64,000 nucleotides of DNA from Microbacterium lacticum. GTDB lineage: Bacteria; Actinomycetota; Actinomycetes; Actinomycetales; Microbacteriaceae. The notes below the pieces were generated by a model. That model ran no database searches and was not told the origin of the DNA. It worked only from the letters and a program-made list of their open reading frames with translations. Position numbers and translations under genes: made by a program. This document shows, piece by piece, positions 37,720 through 46,583 of this stretch; the first letter of the stretch is position 1, and each line of letters starts with the position of its first letter. Location of the stretch: positions 806,001 through 870,000 of the forward strand of contig NZ_VFPS01000001.1 of the NCBI RefSeq assembly GCF_006716815.1, given 5' to 3'.

Positions 37720-39024
37720 GTGACGGATGCCTCCACCCCCGAGTCGATCCGGAGGATGATCCGCCGCCTCGCCCCGGTGATCTACGGCCCCACGGTGCTG
37801 TTCGCGCTGGGCGAGGGGGCGGTCATCCCCCTGCTGCCGATCTTCGCCGCGCACCTCGGCGCCGACGTGCCGACGGCGGCCCTCGTGGCCTCGGCGCTCG
37901 TCGTCGGGCAGCTGTGCGGCAACATCCCCGCCGGCTGGGCCGTCGCCCGCATCGGCGAGCGGATCACGATGGCGATCGGCGGCGCCGTCGCCCTCCTCGG
38001 CGTCGCCGGGCTCGCGCTCGCGCCGAACCTCCTCGTGCTGGCGATCTCCGTCTTCGTGATCGGCCTCAGCGCCGCCGCGTTCGGACTGGCTCGGCACTCG
38101 TTCATGACGACGCGGGTCCCGCTCGTCTTCCGAGCACGGGCGCTGTCCCTTCTCGGCGGCACCTTCCGACTCGGCATGTTCGTCGGTCCGTTCGTCGCGG
38201 CGCTGCTCATCGGGATCTTCGGCGACGAGCATGCGACGGTGTGGTTCTTCGCGGTCTGCCTGATCGCGGCGGTGCTGCTCGTGATGCTCGGGCCCGACCC
38301 GGAGCTGCAGGTCGCCGTGCCGCGCACCTCCCCCGCACCGCGGAGCGACGCGCACCTCGCCGAAGACTCCGGCGAGCCCGTCACCGGGGCGATCCCCACG
38401 CCCGAGCGCGCGGGCGTGTTCCGAACGATGTGGCGCTACCGCGGCGTGCTCGCCCGGCTCGGCGTCGCCGCGGCGTCGCTGTCGGCCGTGCGTTCGGCCC
38501 GCCAGATCGTGCTGCCGCTGTGGGGCGTGTCGATCGGGCTCGACGCGCAGACGATCGCGCTCGTCGTCGGCGTGTCGGGAGCCATCGATTTCGCGCTCTT
38601 CTACGCCAGCGGCCAGGTGATGGACCGGTTCGGGCGCCTCTGGGCGGCGCTTCCCGCGATGATCCTGATGGGGGCCGGCTTCCTTGCGCTGTCGTTCACG
38701 CACGATCTGCCGCAGGCGGCGATGTGGTACGCCCTCTTCGCCGCTGTGCTCGGCGTCGGGAACGGCCTGTCCAGTGGCATCCTGCTCACCCTCGGCGCCG
38801 ACGTCGCACCTCAGGACGACCCCGCGCCGTTCCTCGGATCGTGGCGCACCCTCACTGATGCCGGCGGTGCGATCGCACCGCTGCTGTTCTCGGGCCTGTC
38901 GGCCGCCTTCTCGCTGTCTGTTGCGACCGGGGCGATCGGCGTCGTGGGCCTGCTCGGTGCGGCGGCGTTCGTGAAATGGGTGCCGCGGTTCGTGCCCCGG
39001 GCCGCCGGCGGCGACGCGGGCTGA
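37720..39024 (+). CDS. MFS transporter
   Basis: A 434-residue, 12-TM transporter with [21 protein letters not shown] in TM1 and [20 protein letters not shown] around the TM2-3 loop. It also has a charged central loop ([20 protein letters not shown]), and a matching [14 protein letters not shown] in the second half. The GTG at 37720 is chosen because of the upstream TAACGT; ATG 37693 is in frame but would overlap prfB. Substrate unknown. Confidence 0.85.
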   Translation: MTDASTPESIRRMIRRLAPVIYGPTVLFALGEGAVIPLLPIFAAHLGADVPTAALVASALVVGQLCGNIPAGWAVARIGERITMAIGGAVALLGVAGLALAPNLLVLAISVFVIGLSAAAFGLARHSFMTTRVPLVFRARALSLLGGTFRLGMFVGPFVAALLIGIFGDEHATVWFFAVCLIAAVLLVMLGPDPELQVAVPRTSPAPRSDAHLAEDSGEPVTGAIPTPERAGVFRTMWRYRGVLARLGVAAASLSAVRSARQIVLPLWGVSIGLDAQTIALVVGVSGAIDFALFYASGQVMDRFGRLWAALPAMILMGAGFLALSFTHDLPQAAMWYALFAAVLGVGNGLSSGILLTLGADVAPQDDPAPFLGSWRTLTDAGGAIAPLLFSGLSAAFSLSVATGAIGVVGLLGAAAFVKWVPRFVPRAAGGDAG

Positions 39025-39068
39025 GCGGCGCGGGCTGTGAGGCGCGCGCCGAGCGCTGAGCGGGCGCG

Positions 39069-39512
39069 TCAGCGCAGCGCGGTGCGGCTCGTCGCGGTCG
39101 CCTCGATCGTCCAGCCGTTGGGTACGAACACGCTCAGCACCGGCGGATGCCACACGGTCGCGACCCGTACCCGGGCGGAGACGCCGTCGGGTGTGCCCGC
39201 TTCGACGAGCTGCGCGGTGCCGAGCGCGTCGATGATGTCGGATGCCTGGGCGTACACGCCGTCGTCGGTGAGGCGTGCCGTGGCGCCCGCGCCCGACACG
39301 GTGAGGGTGAAACCGTCGGCGCCTGCCAGCGCGGCGGCGTCGGCCGCGGCATCCGCGCGCTTCTGCGTCAGGTAGAGGCTCGTCGCGTCGACGCACACGA
39401 GCACGAGCGCGATGGCGAGCAGGGCGTAGCCGAGGGTCAGCAGGAGCACCGAGCCCTCGTCGTCGTCCCGCCCGTCGCCTCGCACCCGCGGGCGCAGCGT
39501 GTGGGCGGTCAC
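39069..39512 (-). CDS. TadG-like pilus assembly protein
   Basis: A 147-residue protein with an N-terminal TM helix (SVLLLTLGYALLAIALVLVC) followed by the TadE/TadG-type signature LTQKRADAAADAAALAGADG. The short ectodomain ends in PNGWTIEATATSRTALR. The GTG start overlaps the preceding TadE stop by four bases. It belongs to a Flp/Tad pilus operon together with the two TadE genes and the split pilin-like and tadC-like genes. Confidence 0.8.
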   Translation of the reverse strand: MTAHTLRPRVRGDGRDDDEGSVLLLTLGYALLAIALVLVCVDATSLYLTQKRADAAADAAALAGADGFTLTVSGAGATARLTDDGVYAQASDIIDALGTAQLVEAGTPDGVSARVRVATVWHPPVLSVFVPNGWTIEATATSRTALR

Positions 39513-40024
39513 GGCGCGGTTCCCCAGAACCGTGACACGCGCTGCACCGAGGCGGCCTCGACGGGCACGCGGGCGAGCTGATCGAGTCCGAGGACGGCGG
39601 GGACGAGCGGCAGCGGCACCGACGTGCGGACCGTGACCGACAGCAGCGCGCCCGGCGCGGGGCATTCGGGCGCCGACCGGTCGCAGTCGATCGAGACGTC
39701 CACCGCGGCGGGGTCGAGGCCGTATTCGGCGACGATCGCGTCGAGCACCCGGGCGCCGCGCGCGTCGGCGGTCACCGCGTCGGGCGACTCGGCGATCGTG
39801 CGGGCGAGCTGGCGGGCGCCGGTCTCCACCCCGAGCGACTGCCCCTGGATCGAGCCGAGCGCGACGATGAGGTAGACGAGCGGCACGAGCAGCACGAGCC
39901 CGACGAGGATGAACTCGAGTGCGGCGGACCCTTCGTCTCCGGGCGTGGCCGCGTCGGAACGGTCCCGATCGCGGTGCGGGCACACCGCGCTCCGCAGGTC
40001 AGTCGAAGCTCTCGCGCGGAGCAT
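39509..40024 (-). CDS. TadE-family pilus protein (second)
   Basis: A 171-residue minor-pilin-like protein. After a basic 30-residue leader comes the TadE helix GSAALEFILVGLVLLVPLVY with the conserved Glu five residues into the helix. The ectodomain contains two cysteines (SIDCDRSAPECPAP). The start at ATG 40024 overlaps the upstream tadE by 26 bp; a later start is possible. Confidence 0.8.
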   Translation of the reverse strand: MLRARASTDLRSAVCPHRDRDRSDAATPGDEGSAALEFILVGLVLLVPLVYLIVALGSIQGQSLGVETGARQLARTIAESPDAVTADARGARVLDAIVAEYGLDPAAVDVSIDCDRSAPECPAPGALLSVTVRTSVPLPLVPAVLGLDQLARVPVEAASVQRVSRFWGTAP

Positions 40025-40415
40025 GGGCGGTCACCTCCATCCCGGCCGGCACGCCGAGCAGGCCGACGAGCGGGAGCGTCGCGACGACGGTGACCTGCAC
40101 CTCCGGCCCGGCGCCGCCCTCGACGGCCGCGGCGCTGACCTCGGCATCCAGGGCTCCGCCCACCGCGGTGTCGATGAGCCGCGCGGTGCGCGCCGCGCCG
40201 TCGGCGGGCTCGGTGTCGGCGAGGGCGCCGTGGTAGGCGCCCTCCACCGCGGCGTCGTGCACGACGTTCCGCACGTAGACGGCGAAGGCGAGTTGCAGCA
40301 CGCCGAGCGTGAGCACGGTCAGCAGCAGCCCGACGAGCACGAACTCCACCGGCGCGGAGCCGGTGTCATCGCCCTCGCCGAAGCCGCCGCCGCGCGCCCG
40401 CTCGGCATCGCGCAT
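39999..40415 (-). CDS. TadE-family pilus protein (first)
   Basis: A 138-residue protein with the TadE motif GSAPVEFVLVGLLLTVLTLG, again with Glu at +5, then the VYVRNVVHDAAVEGA segment typical of the family. It begins six bases after the stop of the split pilin-like gene, as expected in a tad operon. The operon is now cut off from its upstream genes by element 1. Confidence 0.8.
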   Translation of the reverse strand: MRDAERARGGGFGEGDDTGSAPVEFVLVGLLLTVLTLGVLQLAFAVYVRNVVHDAAVEGAYHGALADTEPADGAARTARLIDTAVGGALDAEVSAAAVEGGAGPEVQVTVVATLPLVGLLGVPAGMEVTAHAPRESFD

Positions 40416-40421
40416 CGCGGG

Positions 40422-40509
40422 TCAGAGCCCCGAGACGCGGCTGAGCGCCTGCTCGAACAGGTCGGCGAGAGCCGGCCCGGCGAGGCTCCAGATCGCGACG
40501 ACCAAGCCT
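40422..40509 (-). pseudogene. Pilin-like (Flp/DUF4244-type) gene, 3' half
   Basis: The minus-strand frame reads GLVVAIWSLAGPALADLFEQ and then ALSRVSGL before its stop. It is the C-terminal part of a small pilus-associated membrane protein whose first 36 codons lie at 49,470-49,576. Joining the two at the CCT core restores one frame reading VTLMTAG-LVVAIWSLAG. The gene was cut by integration of element 1. Confidence 0.85.
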
Positions 40510-40530
40510 CCCGACTTCACGCAGTAATCT
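40495..40530. other. attL of element 1
   Basis: The host arm (pilin gene) meets the element arm at the shared core CCT (40507-40509). The element arm GACTTCACGCAGTAATC (40513-40529) is a near-mirror of the attR arm at 49449-49465 (14 of 17 positions as inverted repeat). The TAATCT at 40525-40530 also looks like the -10 box of the integrase gene. Confidence 0.8.
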
Positions 40531-40536
40531 CTTTTC

Positions 40537-42162
40537 ATGAGACGAGCCATTCTTTACCTGCGTCTGTCAGTCACTGATTCCAACGACGGCGTCTCTGACA
40601 GTATCCAGCGTCAGGAGAGCGACTTGCGGGCCTTCGCTGAATCCGAGGGCCTCGATGTAGCGCAGGTGCTGTCCGATGACGGCCTCTCAGGCCGGAAGGC
40701 GCGGGCGAACGCTGATGAAGCCCTTCGGATGCTCGACGCGGGCGAAGCCGACGCGCTCCTGGTGTGGAAGTTGGACCGCTGGACCCGTCAAGGACTCGGC
40801 GCAATCGGACGCCTGGTCGAAGTCCTTGATCGCCACCCAAAGGCCGAGTTCATCGCCCTCCGCGACGGCATCCGCTCCACCCAGCCGAGCTGGCGGCTCA
40901 CCGCAGCCGTGCTCTCCGAAGTAGCGCGCAGCGAAGCCGACAACACCGCGATGCGGGTCTCGGCGGCGATCCGCGACAACCAGCAGAAGGGTCGCTTCAA
41001 AGGCGGAACCGTCCCCTACGGGTATTCCCCAGCGCCTCACCCCTCTGGCCGCGGCCGAACGCTGATTCTCAACCCCGCCGAGGTCGCGACCATCAAGCGC
41101 ATGGCTGATTGGGCGCTCGATGGTCGGCCCATCAATGGCTTGATTGACATCCTCACGAACGAAGGCGTGCCGACCACCCGCTCCCCCTACCGTCTCGCAA
41201 CTCTCCGCGGCGAAGACGCCCACGGGCTCGCTCGGGGTGTCTGGTCCTGGCCAGCCGTCGCCGCGATCCTCACGGGGGACGCTGTGCTCGGTCGGGTCAG
41301 CGTCGGCAGTCCGATCGACGGCACCCGACGCAAGGCTTGGTCACTTGTCCTTGACGAGGCGGGACTGCCGCTGCAAGCGTTTCCGGCGGCTCTCGATGTC
41401 GAGACGTCCGCACGACTCCGCGACCGGATCAAGTCATCCAAGATTCCGAGTGGCAAGCCGCGCCGAGTCCCGCGAAAAGCGCGACTGCTCAGCGGCTTGC
41501 TGTGGTGCGGGGTGTGTGGAAAGAAGCTCTGGGTGACAGTCCGCTCGGGTCGCTCGACCTACACATGTTCTCGCAAGGCGGGCGGGACATGCCCCGCACC
41601 GAATATGACTGCCGAACTCGCCGAACGCGCAATCACAGATACATTCCTCGCGGAGCGCGGACACTGGCCAGAGGCCGTCCTCGAAGAAAGCGTGCACCGA
41701 CCGGAGCATGTAGACGAGCTGGCCCGCGTCCAGGCTGCGATCGACCAGACCGCGGCCCAGATGACCCACGACGACGCCGACGTGGCCCGACTCGCAACCG
41801 AGCTCCAGACGCTCAAAGGGCGGCGGACGGAGCTCCAGGCGGCTCCTGTGACCATCGAGCGTCGGTGGATACCTACGGGCCGCACGATTGCAGAGGCGTG
41901 GGCAGACGGCGATGACCACACCAAACGCGGTCTGCTCGAACGCTTCGGCCTTGATCGCATCGACCTCCTGCCAACGGAGACGCGGGGAAGCAACGTCTTC
42001 CAGCCTGAGCGGCTGGTGCCTCACTGGATCGACGTCGATGACCCCGACGCCCCAGACTCACTCGGTCGAGGTCTCCTGATCCCGCGCCTCAGCGCGCCCG
42101 TGAAGCCTCCGCGCGACTACTATTCACGCCCTCCGGGTGACGCCTCCCACACAGCTGGGTGA
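40537..42162 (+). CDS. Large serine recombinase (integrase of element 1)
   Basis: A 541-residue large serine integrase. The resolvase domain has the nucleophile Ser11 in LYLRLSVTD, then VLSDDGLSGRKARAN and LLVWKLDRWTRQGLG. The recombinase domain has GTVPYGYSPAP. A zinc-ribbon follows (LLWCGVCGKKLWVTVRSG ... YTCSRKAGGTCPAP), then a C-terminal coiled coil. The start lies six bases after TAATCT inside the att arm, so the mRNA is probably leaderless. It sits at the left end next to attL, as expected. Confidence 0.95.
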   Translation: MRRAILYLRLSVTDSNDGVSDSIQRQESDLRAFAESEGLDVAQVLSDDGLSGRKARANADEALRMLDAGEADALLVWKLDRWTRQGLGAIGRLVEVLDRHPKAEFIALRDGIRSTQPSWRLTAAVLSEVARSEADNTAMRVSAAIRDNQQKGRFKGGTVPYGYSPAPHPSGRGRTLILNPAEVATIKRMADWALDGRPINGLIDILTNEGVPTTRSPYRLATLRGEDAHGLARGVWSWPAVAAILTGDAVLGRVSVGSPIDGTRRKAWSLVLDEAGLPLQAFPAALDVETSARLRDRIKSSKIPSGKPRRVPRKARLLSGLLWCGVCGKKLWVTVRSGRSTYTCSRKAGGTCPAPNMTAELAERAITDTFLAERGHWPEAVLEESVHRPEHVDELARVQAAIDQTAAQMTHDDADVARLATELQTLKGRRTELQAAPVTIERRWIPTGRTIAEAWADGDDHTKRGLLERFGLDRIDLLPTETRGSNVFQPERLVPHWIDVDDPDAPDSLGRGLLIPRLSAPVKPPRDYYSRPPGDASHTAG

Positions 42163-42255
42163 CACCTTCAAAATCAAAGGTGTCACCCGAAGGTGTCACC
42201 CGGCTTTGGCCAGTGTTTCCAAGGCATCGGGGCACTGGGTGACACGGGTGACGCC
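42135..42255. repeat. Iteron-like cluster of GGGTGACRCC
   Basis: Six copies of a 10-mer near GGGTGACRCC: plus strand at 42135, 42157, 42237 (last base differs) and 42246; minus strand at 42179 and 42192. The copies at 42157 and 42179 form a hairpin with 12-bp arms (GGGTGACACCTT) and an 8-base AT-rich loop. The cluster begins in the last codons of the integrase gene and lies upstream of orf155 and the ATPase gene. It could be a replication origin, operator or terminator. The rest of the gap to 42,550 is an untranslated leader with a GCTATAGT element (42371-42378). Confidence 0.75.
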
Positions 42256-42550
42256 TTCGGGAGCATCTTTCACTATGTCCGCCCCTCCCTGACGCTGGCT
42301 TCCGGCGCCATTGCTACCTATGCGTTTCCCCTGAAGCATGCGCCCACGCCGCCCATAGCCCAGGCCGCACGCTATAGTCATCAATCGTTCCTGCGGGAAC
42401 CGGGGCTGCCGCCCGTCACACGGCAGACGAACCACGAGACTCCACTGCTGGCGCGATCCTTCGATTCACGCGCCGTCCGGCCGTCCTGGCCACCGCTGAC
42501 CACGGTCAGTCCATCTCCCTCGGCGCACCTCGCGCAGATCGGAGTCTCGC

Positions 42551-43018
42551 ATGTCTGCGAACCTTCTCATCCCTCGTCCCTACCTCGCGATCCAGCAGGT
42601 CACCGTCGAACCGGACGGCACTCGCTCCGCGTTCGTTCGCGTCCACACGCGCTCCGGCGGCGTCATCATCAAGAAGCTGCCCGCGGGCGAGAACCACCAG
42701 CCGCTCCTGCCCTTCCTCCAGAACGCGCATCTGCTCCTGCCGAAGAGCTACCAGCATTACCGACTGGTCTGGGGCACCGGCGCTGGCCTGGTCCCCACGA
42801 CCTACACGCTGCGTCACGACTCCCGCGACGAGGGGGTGACAAACGACCACCTGCTGAGCTCCGACTTCGAAGACCTTTGGGGCGCCGACAACGGGCCCGA
42901 CTTCCTCGACGCGCGCGGCTCAGCGATCCCCCGCGACGAGGTTGACCTCATCGGCGTCTACCCTGAGCTGTTCCTCACGAACGACGAAGCCGCGTTCCTC
43001 CGCGACGGTGGACAGTGA
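42551..43018 (+). CDS. Unknown protein, orf155 of element 1
   Basis: A 155-residue protein starting MSANLLIPRPYLAIQQVTVE, mixed alpha/beta in character, with GVIIKKLPAGEN and HYRLVWGTGAGLVPTTYTLR. No domain is recognised. A GGAG site precedes the ATG. The stop overlaps the start of the ATPase gene, so the two are co-translated and the protein may help replication initiation. Confidence 0.7.
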   Translation: MSANLLIPRPYLAIQQVTVEPDGTRSAFVRVHTRSGGVIIKKLPAGENHQPLLPFLQNAHLLLPKSYQHYRLVWGTGAGLVPTTYTLRHDSRDEGVTNDHLLSSDFEDLWGADNGPDFLDARGSAIPRDEVDLIGVYPELFLTNDEAAFLRDGGQ

Positions 43019-44604
43019 GCAACCGCTACGACGCCTTCAACCGGATCGCACCCGACTACGACTTCAGGCGCACCACGGAGGGCGCCTATGTCATCATCCC
43101 TGCTGATCCGGCAGTCCCCCACGTCGCCGAGTCCGTGGACTACCTCATCCCGGAGTGGCAAGAACGCCTCGCAGCAGAAGGCTCGGACACGTTCGGCCAG
43201 GCCCAGGTCGTCTACGACATGGCGAGGGCCTACGCCCGGAAGGTCACCCAGTACCAGGAGCGCGTGCCGCTCGTAACGCGCGTCAACCAGTACACCGGCG
43301 ACGACGGTATCCCTCGCGTCCTCATCGACCTGGGCGACCGCTTGACCGGCTTCGTCGTACAGGTCGGACCCGCTGGCTGGTATGTCCACGACCCGCGCAC
43401 AGAGGGCGGCCTGTTCGACTGGACGCCGGTGTGGCACCGCGAAGCGAACTTCCAGCCTCTTCCGCTCCCCGACGAGTCCCCCGACCGGGTGCCCGGCGAG
43501 GCCAAGGCCTGGTTCCGCGAAATGCTTGCCCTCTCCGATCGCGACTGGCATCTGGTGTGGCTGTGGCTGATGAGCGTCTACTTCCCGCACTGGACGCAGC
43601 AGGGCCTCATGTTCGTGGCCTCATCGCAGATGGGAAAGTCCCTGCGGAGTGCATGGCTGCTCAGCTTCCTGCATCCGGCTGACCCGACCCTCGGCGGTAT
43701 CGGCGGCGACTTCCCTACGACCGAACGGGGCTGGGGCAGCCTCATGCACACGTCCCCGATTCTGGCGTTCGATGACGTCGAGTCCATCTCACCGTCGCAG
43801 CACCAAGCCATGAAGCAGGTCATCACCGGTGCGGCGTTCCGCACCCAGACCCTCTACGAGACACGGGGCACGACGACCACCACGGGCAAGCGCCCCCTGC
43901 TCATCACCGCGTCCGGGACCCCTGCGGGCTTCCGCGACGACCTCCGCAACCGCATCTGGACGGTCTCACCGACCCGCCCGCCGCTGGGCCGCGACCTGGA
44001 CGCCGAGTTCAAGCGGATGGCCCCGGCGATCTTCGCCGACCTTCTCGATGACCTGGTGATCGCTCTCAAGGGCTTCCCCGATGGCCTGGCTGAGATGGAT
44101 GCTTTGATCGCTGCGGGCCAGCCGGTGCGTCCCCGTGAAATCCGCGCCCTCGCGCGCTCGCTCGATCAGGCGACCGGCGCTCAGTACGAAACCGCGATGC
44201 TCGAAGAGCGCCAAGACACTCTGCAAGCCGCGGCAGAAGAAGACCGCTTCGCCCGCGTGGTCTACGAGTTCGTCAAGGCACACCCGGCAGGCGGCGAGCT
44301 CTCGAACGACGACCTGCTCAGCGAGCTCCGCGGAACCGCACTCGGCATGTTCGACTTCGAATCAGCCGGTGCCCTCGACCGGGCGCAGTGGTTCCCTCAG
44401 GACACCGGGCGCATGGGATCGTGGCTCGGTCGAAAGGCCGACAGCCTCGCATCGGTCGGCGTCGTCTTCCACGCCCGTCGTGGCGCCAAGGGCATACGAC
44501 TCCGGTCCTGGGACCCACTTCCCGGCGTCCCCGAACCCCAGCCGATCATCACCGTCAACGTTCACCCTGCCGAAGGCTCACACGCGCAGGAGGCATTCTC
44601 ATGA
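43015..44604 (+). CDS. P-loop ATPase, helicase/primase-like replication protein
   Basis: A 529-residue protein. The N-terminal ~160 residues are unclassified. Walker A is GLMFVASSQMGKSLRS (A202-S209) and Walker B is PILAFDDVES (D253, D254); a sensor-like LLITASGTPAGFRDDLRNRI (arginine-finger type) follows. The order resembles the SF3/D5-type helicase ATPases of phages, plasmids and satellites. A C-terminal segment after residue 430 could bind DNA. It is the only replication candidate in the element. GTG start at 43015. Confidence 0.7.
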   Translation: MSNRYDAFNRIAPDYDFRRTTEGAYVIIPADPAVPHVAESVDYLIPEWQERLAAEGSDTFGQAQVVYDMARAYARKVTQYQERVPLVTRVNQYTGDDGIPRVLIDLGDRLTGFVVQVGPAGWYVHDPRTEGGLFDWTPVWHREANFQPLPLPDESPDRVPGEAKAWFREMLALSDRDWHLVWLWLMSVYFPHWTQQGLMFVASSQMGKSLRSAWLLSFLHPADPTLGGIGGDFPTTERGWGSLMHTSPILAFDDVESISPSQHQAMKQVITGAAFRTQTLYETRGTTTTTGKRPLLITASGTPAGFRDDLRNRIWTVSPTRPPLGRDLDAEFKRMAPAIFADLLDDLVIALKGFPDGLAEMDALIAAGQPVRPREIRALARSLDQATGAQYETAMLEERQDTLQAAAEEDRFARVVYEFVKAHPAGGELSNDDLLSELRGTALGMFDFESAGALDRAQWFPQDTGRMGSWLGRKADSLASVGVVFHARRGAKGIRLRSWDPLPGVPEPQPIITVNVHPAEGSHAQEAFS

Positions 44605-44885
44605 CTCGATTCAACCGTCCGACCGCTGACGCCGACTTCGCCCGGGAACTGCGCGCTGCTGGCCTGGCGCAGCTCCGCGGAGCACTCTTCTACGACAACG
44701 AGCAAGCCGCCATGTTCTCGGACGCCGAGACCATCGCGCTCGCCAAGCTCCACTTCGAACAGCGCAGCGGCCTGTCGGCGGCCCTGGAGCTCAACAACTG
44801 GCTCGACGTGTCAACCGCCGCGCTCACGCTGCACGAACTCCAACAGGGTCTCCAGAAGCTGGACCACGCCGACATGCTCGCCTGA
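44601..44885 (+). CDS. Unknown protein, orf94 of element 1
   Basis: A 94-residue, mostly helical, acidic protein (MTRFNRPTADADFARELRAA...). It overlaps the ATPase stop by four bases. There is no recognised domain. The following 280 bp to the capsid gene hold no gene; a GCTATAGATC element at 44913-44922 matches one at 42371-42378 and may be a promoter. Confidence 0.65.
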   Translation: MTRFNRPTADADFARELRAAGLAQLRGALFYDNEQAAMFSDAETIALAKLHFEQRSGLSAALELNNWLDVSTAALTLHELQQGLQKLDHADMLA

Positions 44886-45165
44886 CTCAGGCGTGCCCGT
44901 CCCCCCGAAGACGCTATAGATCGGTAGGGAGAGGATGCGCTGCCCAAACGTGCACCCCGCCCCACTCCGCCGCTGACCGACCGACGCGCGCGCCTACAGG
45001 AGTAGGGCCGCCCGGACGATCGACCAGCCAGCCGACACATCGGCGCAGACAGTACCGCGAGGCCCAGGAGGGCAGACGGTGCCGAGCCGATGCTGCGCGG
45101 TCCGTTGGGAGGCACTTCCGCGCCAGCTAGGCGCATCAAGTGACTACCCCCCATTGGAGTCAACC

Positions 45166-46293
45166 ATGGACCCTAAGTCCGAACTCAAGACCATCCAGGC
45201 ACGGATGGCAGTCATCGTCGACGGCTACAAGTCGGGCGGCAACCTCTCCGACGAGCAGGCGACCGAGCTCCAGGAGCTCAACGACCGCGCGACCGAACTG
45301 AAGGCCGCGATTCTGCGCGCTGAGAAGTCGGCCGAGAACATGCGCGCCGTCGCCGGCGAGCCCATCGACCACGAGGGCGACCGCAGCATCCCCGGCGCAA
45401 AGGGCTACCTGGACTTCTCGCCGGCCCGCGTGAAGTCGCTGGCCAAGTCCATCGCCAACCCCGGCATCAAGGCGCTCATCGCGGGCGGCTCGTCGGGCAC
45501 CGCGGTCCCGCTCGACCCCAAGCCGGTCCCGCTCGGCCTCACCGGCCCGAACGCCGGCTTCCTGTCGCTGTTCAAGACGGTGCAGCGCACGACCCCGTCG
45601 TACAAGTTCCTCCAGCAGACGGTGCGAACGAACAACGCGGCTGTCGTGGCTCCGGGCGCACTCAAGCCCACGTCGGTCTACTCGGCCGTCGAGGTCACGA
45701 ACTCGCTGAAGGTCATCGCTCATCTCTCCGAGATGGTGGACCGCTTCCTCCTCGAGGACAATGACGAGCTCGAGTCGTTCCTCGCGACAGAGCTCGGTAA
45801 CGGCGTCATCCGCAAGGCTGAGGCCGAGGCGATCAGCACCATCCTGGGCACGTCGGGCATCCTGACCTACGCCACTTCCGCGAGCTACACGCCGGCCAAG
45901 GGATTCGACGGCATCTTCTCCGGCATGGCGAAGCTCGCGACCGTCGGCGGCTACACGGCTGACCTCGTGGTCATCAACTCGTCGGACTACGAGACCCTGC
46001 GTCTCGCGAAGAACGGCGAGAACGACTACTACGGCGGCGGCCCCTTCACGGGGGGCCCGAACCCCGGCCTGTGGGGAGTGACGACCTTCGTCACGTCCGG
46101 CATCGCCGCGGGCACGGCCCTGGTGCTGGACACCGACACGGTCCAGATCAGCACCGACACCAAGGGCATCCGCACCGACGTGGACGCCGCGACTGGCTTC
46201 GACAAGAACCAGGTCCGGTTCCGCACGGAAGGCCGCTTCGCCACGGACGTGAAGCAGCCCACGGGCATCCTCAAGGTCACCCTCACGGCGTGA
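45166..46293 (+). CDS. HK97-family major capsid protein
   Basis: A 375-residue capsid protein. An N-terminal helical segment (residues 1-70, ERARELKAAI-like coiled coil, here ELNDRATELKAAILRAEKSA) resembles the scaffold/delta domain. The HK97 fold follows: E-loop/P-domain region (NSLKVIAHLSEMVDRFLLED), ATELGNGVIRKAEAEAISTI, DLVVINSSDYETLRLAKNGE and the closing FRTEGRFATDVKQPTGILKV. An ATTGGAGT site precedes the ATG. No protease or portal gene is adjacent, which is unusual for this family. Confidence 0.92.
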   Translation: MDPKSELKTIQARMAVIVDGYKSGGNLSDEQATELQELNDRATELKAAILRAEKSAENMRAVAGEPIDHEGDRSIPGAKGYLDFSPARVKSLAKSIANPGIKALIAGGSSGTAVPLDPKPVPLGLTGPNAGFLSLFKTVQRTTPSYKFLQQTVRTNNAAVVAPGALKPTSVYSAVEVTNSLKVIAHLSEMVDRFLLEDNDELESFLATELGNGVIRKAEAEAISTILGTSGILTYATSASYTPAKGFDGIFSGMAKLATVGGYTADLVVINSSDYETLRLAKNGENDYYGGGPFTGGPNPGLWGVTTFVTSGIAAGTALVLDTDTVQISTDTKGIRTDVDAATGFDKNQVRFRTEGRFATDVKQPTGILKVTLTA

Positions 46294-46326
46294 CCTCACA
46301 GCTCCGCGAGTAGCTAACTCGCCGGG

Positions 46327-46395
46327 CCGGCATCCTTCATCGGGTGCCGGTCCACGCAGCTCTGCGCGTCCTTACTTCGGGTTCGACGCGCAGAG
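46327..46395. terminator. Two stem-loops after the capsid gene
   Basis: The first is CCGGCATCC / GGGTGCCGG (46327-46335 with 46342-46350, one G-U pair). The second is CTCTGCGCGTC / GACGCGCAGAG (46360-46370 with 46385-46395, perfect 11 bp). Both follow the capsid stop within about 100 bp and have no T-run. Confidence 0.5.
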
Positions 46396-46494
46396 TCTCA
46401 GCAGCCCTCTCCTTTCGGGCGTGGCTGAGCGCTGATGCGGAGTGATAGCCCGACGATCAGACCTGCTGGGGCGTAGGACACCCGCGAGCAGGAT

Positions 46495-46583
46495 CACTGT
46501 GCCGGCCTCGCCCGTCGAGGTCTCCTGCCTGCGCAGCCTGACCCGCTACGCAGTAACCCCTCCGGGCGCGGGCCGGCACAGTG
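46495..46583. other. Long inverted repeat in non-coding region
   Basis: Arms CACTGTGCCGGCC (46495-46507) and GGCCGGCACAGTG (46571-46583) are perfectly complementary over 13 bp. An inner pair CGCCCG / CGGGCG (46509-46514, 46563-46568) extends the stem. The enclosed 48 bases contain a further CTGCGCAG / CTACGCAG pair. It lies in the 474-bp gene-free stretch between the capsid gene and orf104. It could be a structured RNA, a packaging (cos/pac-like) site or an operator; the sequence does not decide. Confidence 0.6.
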
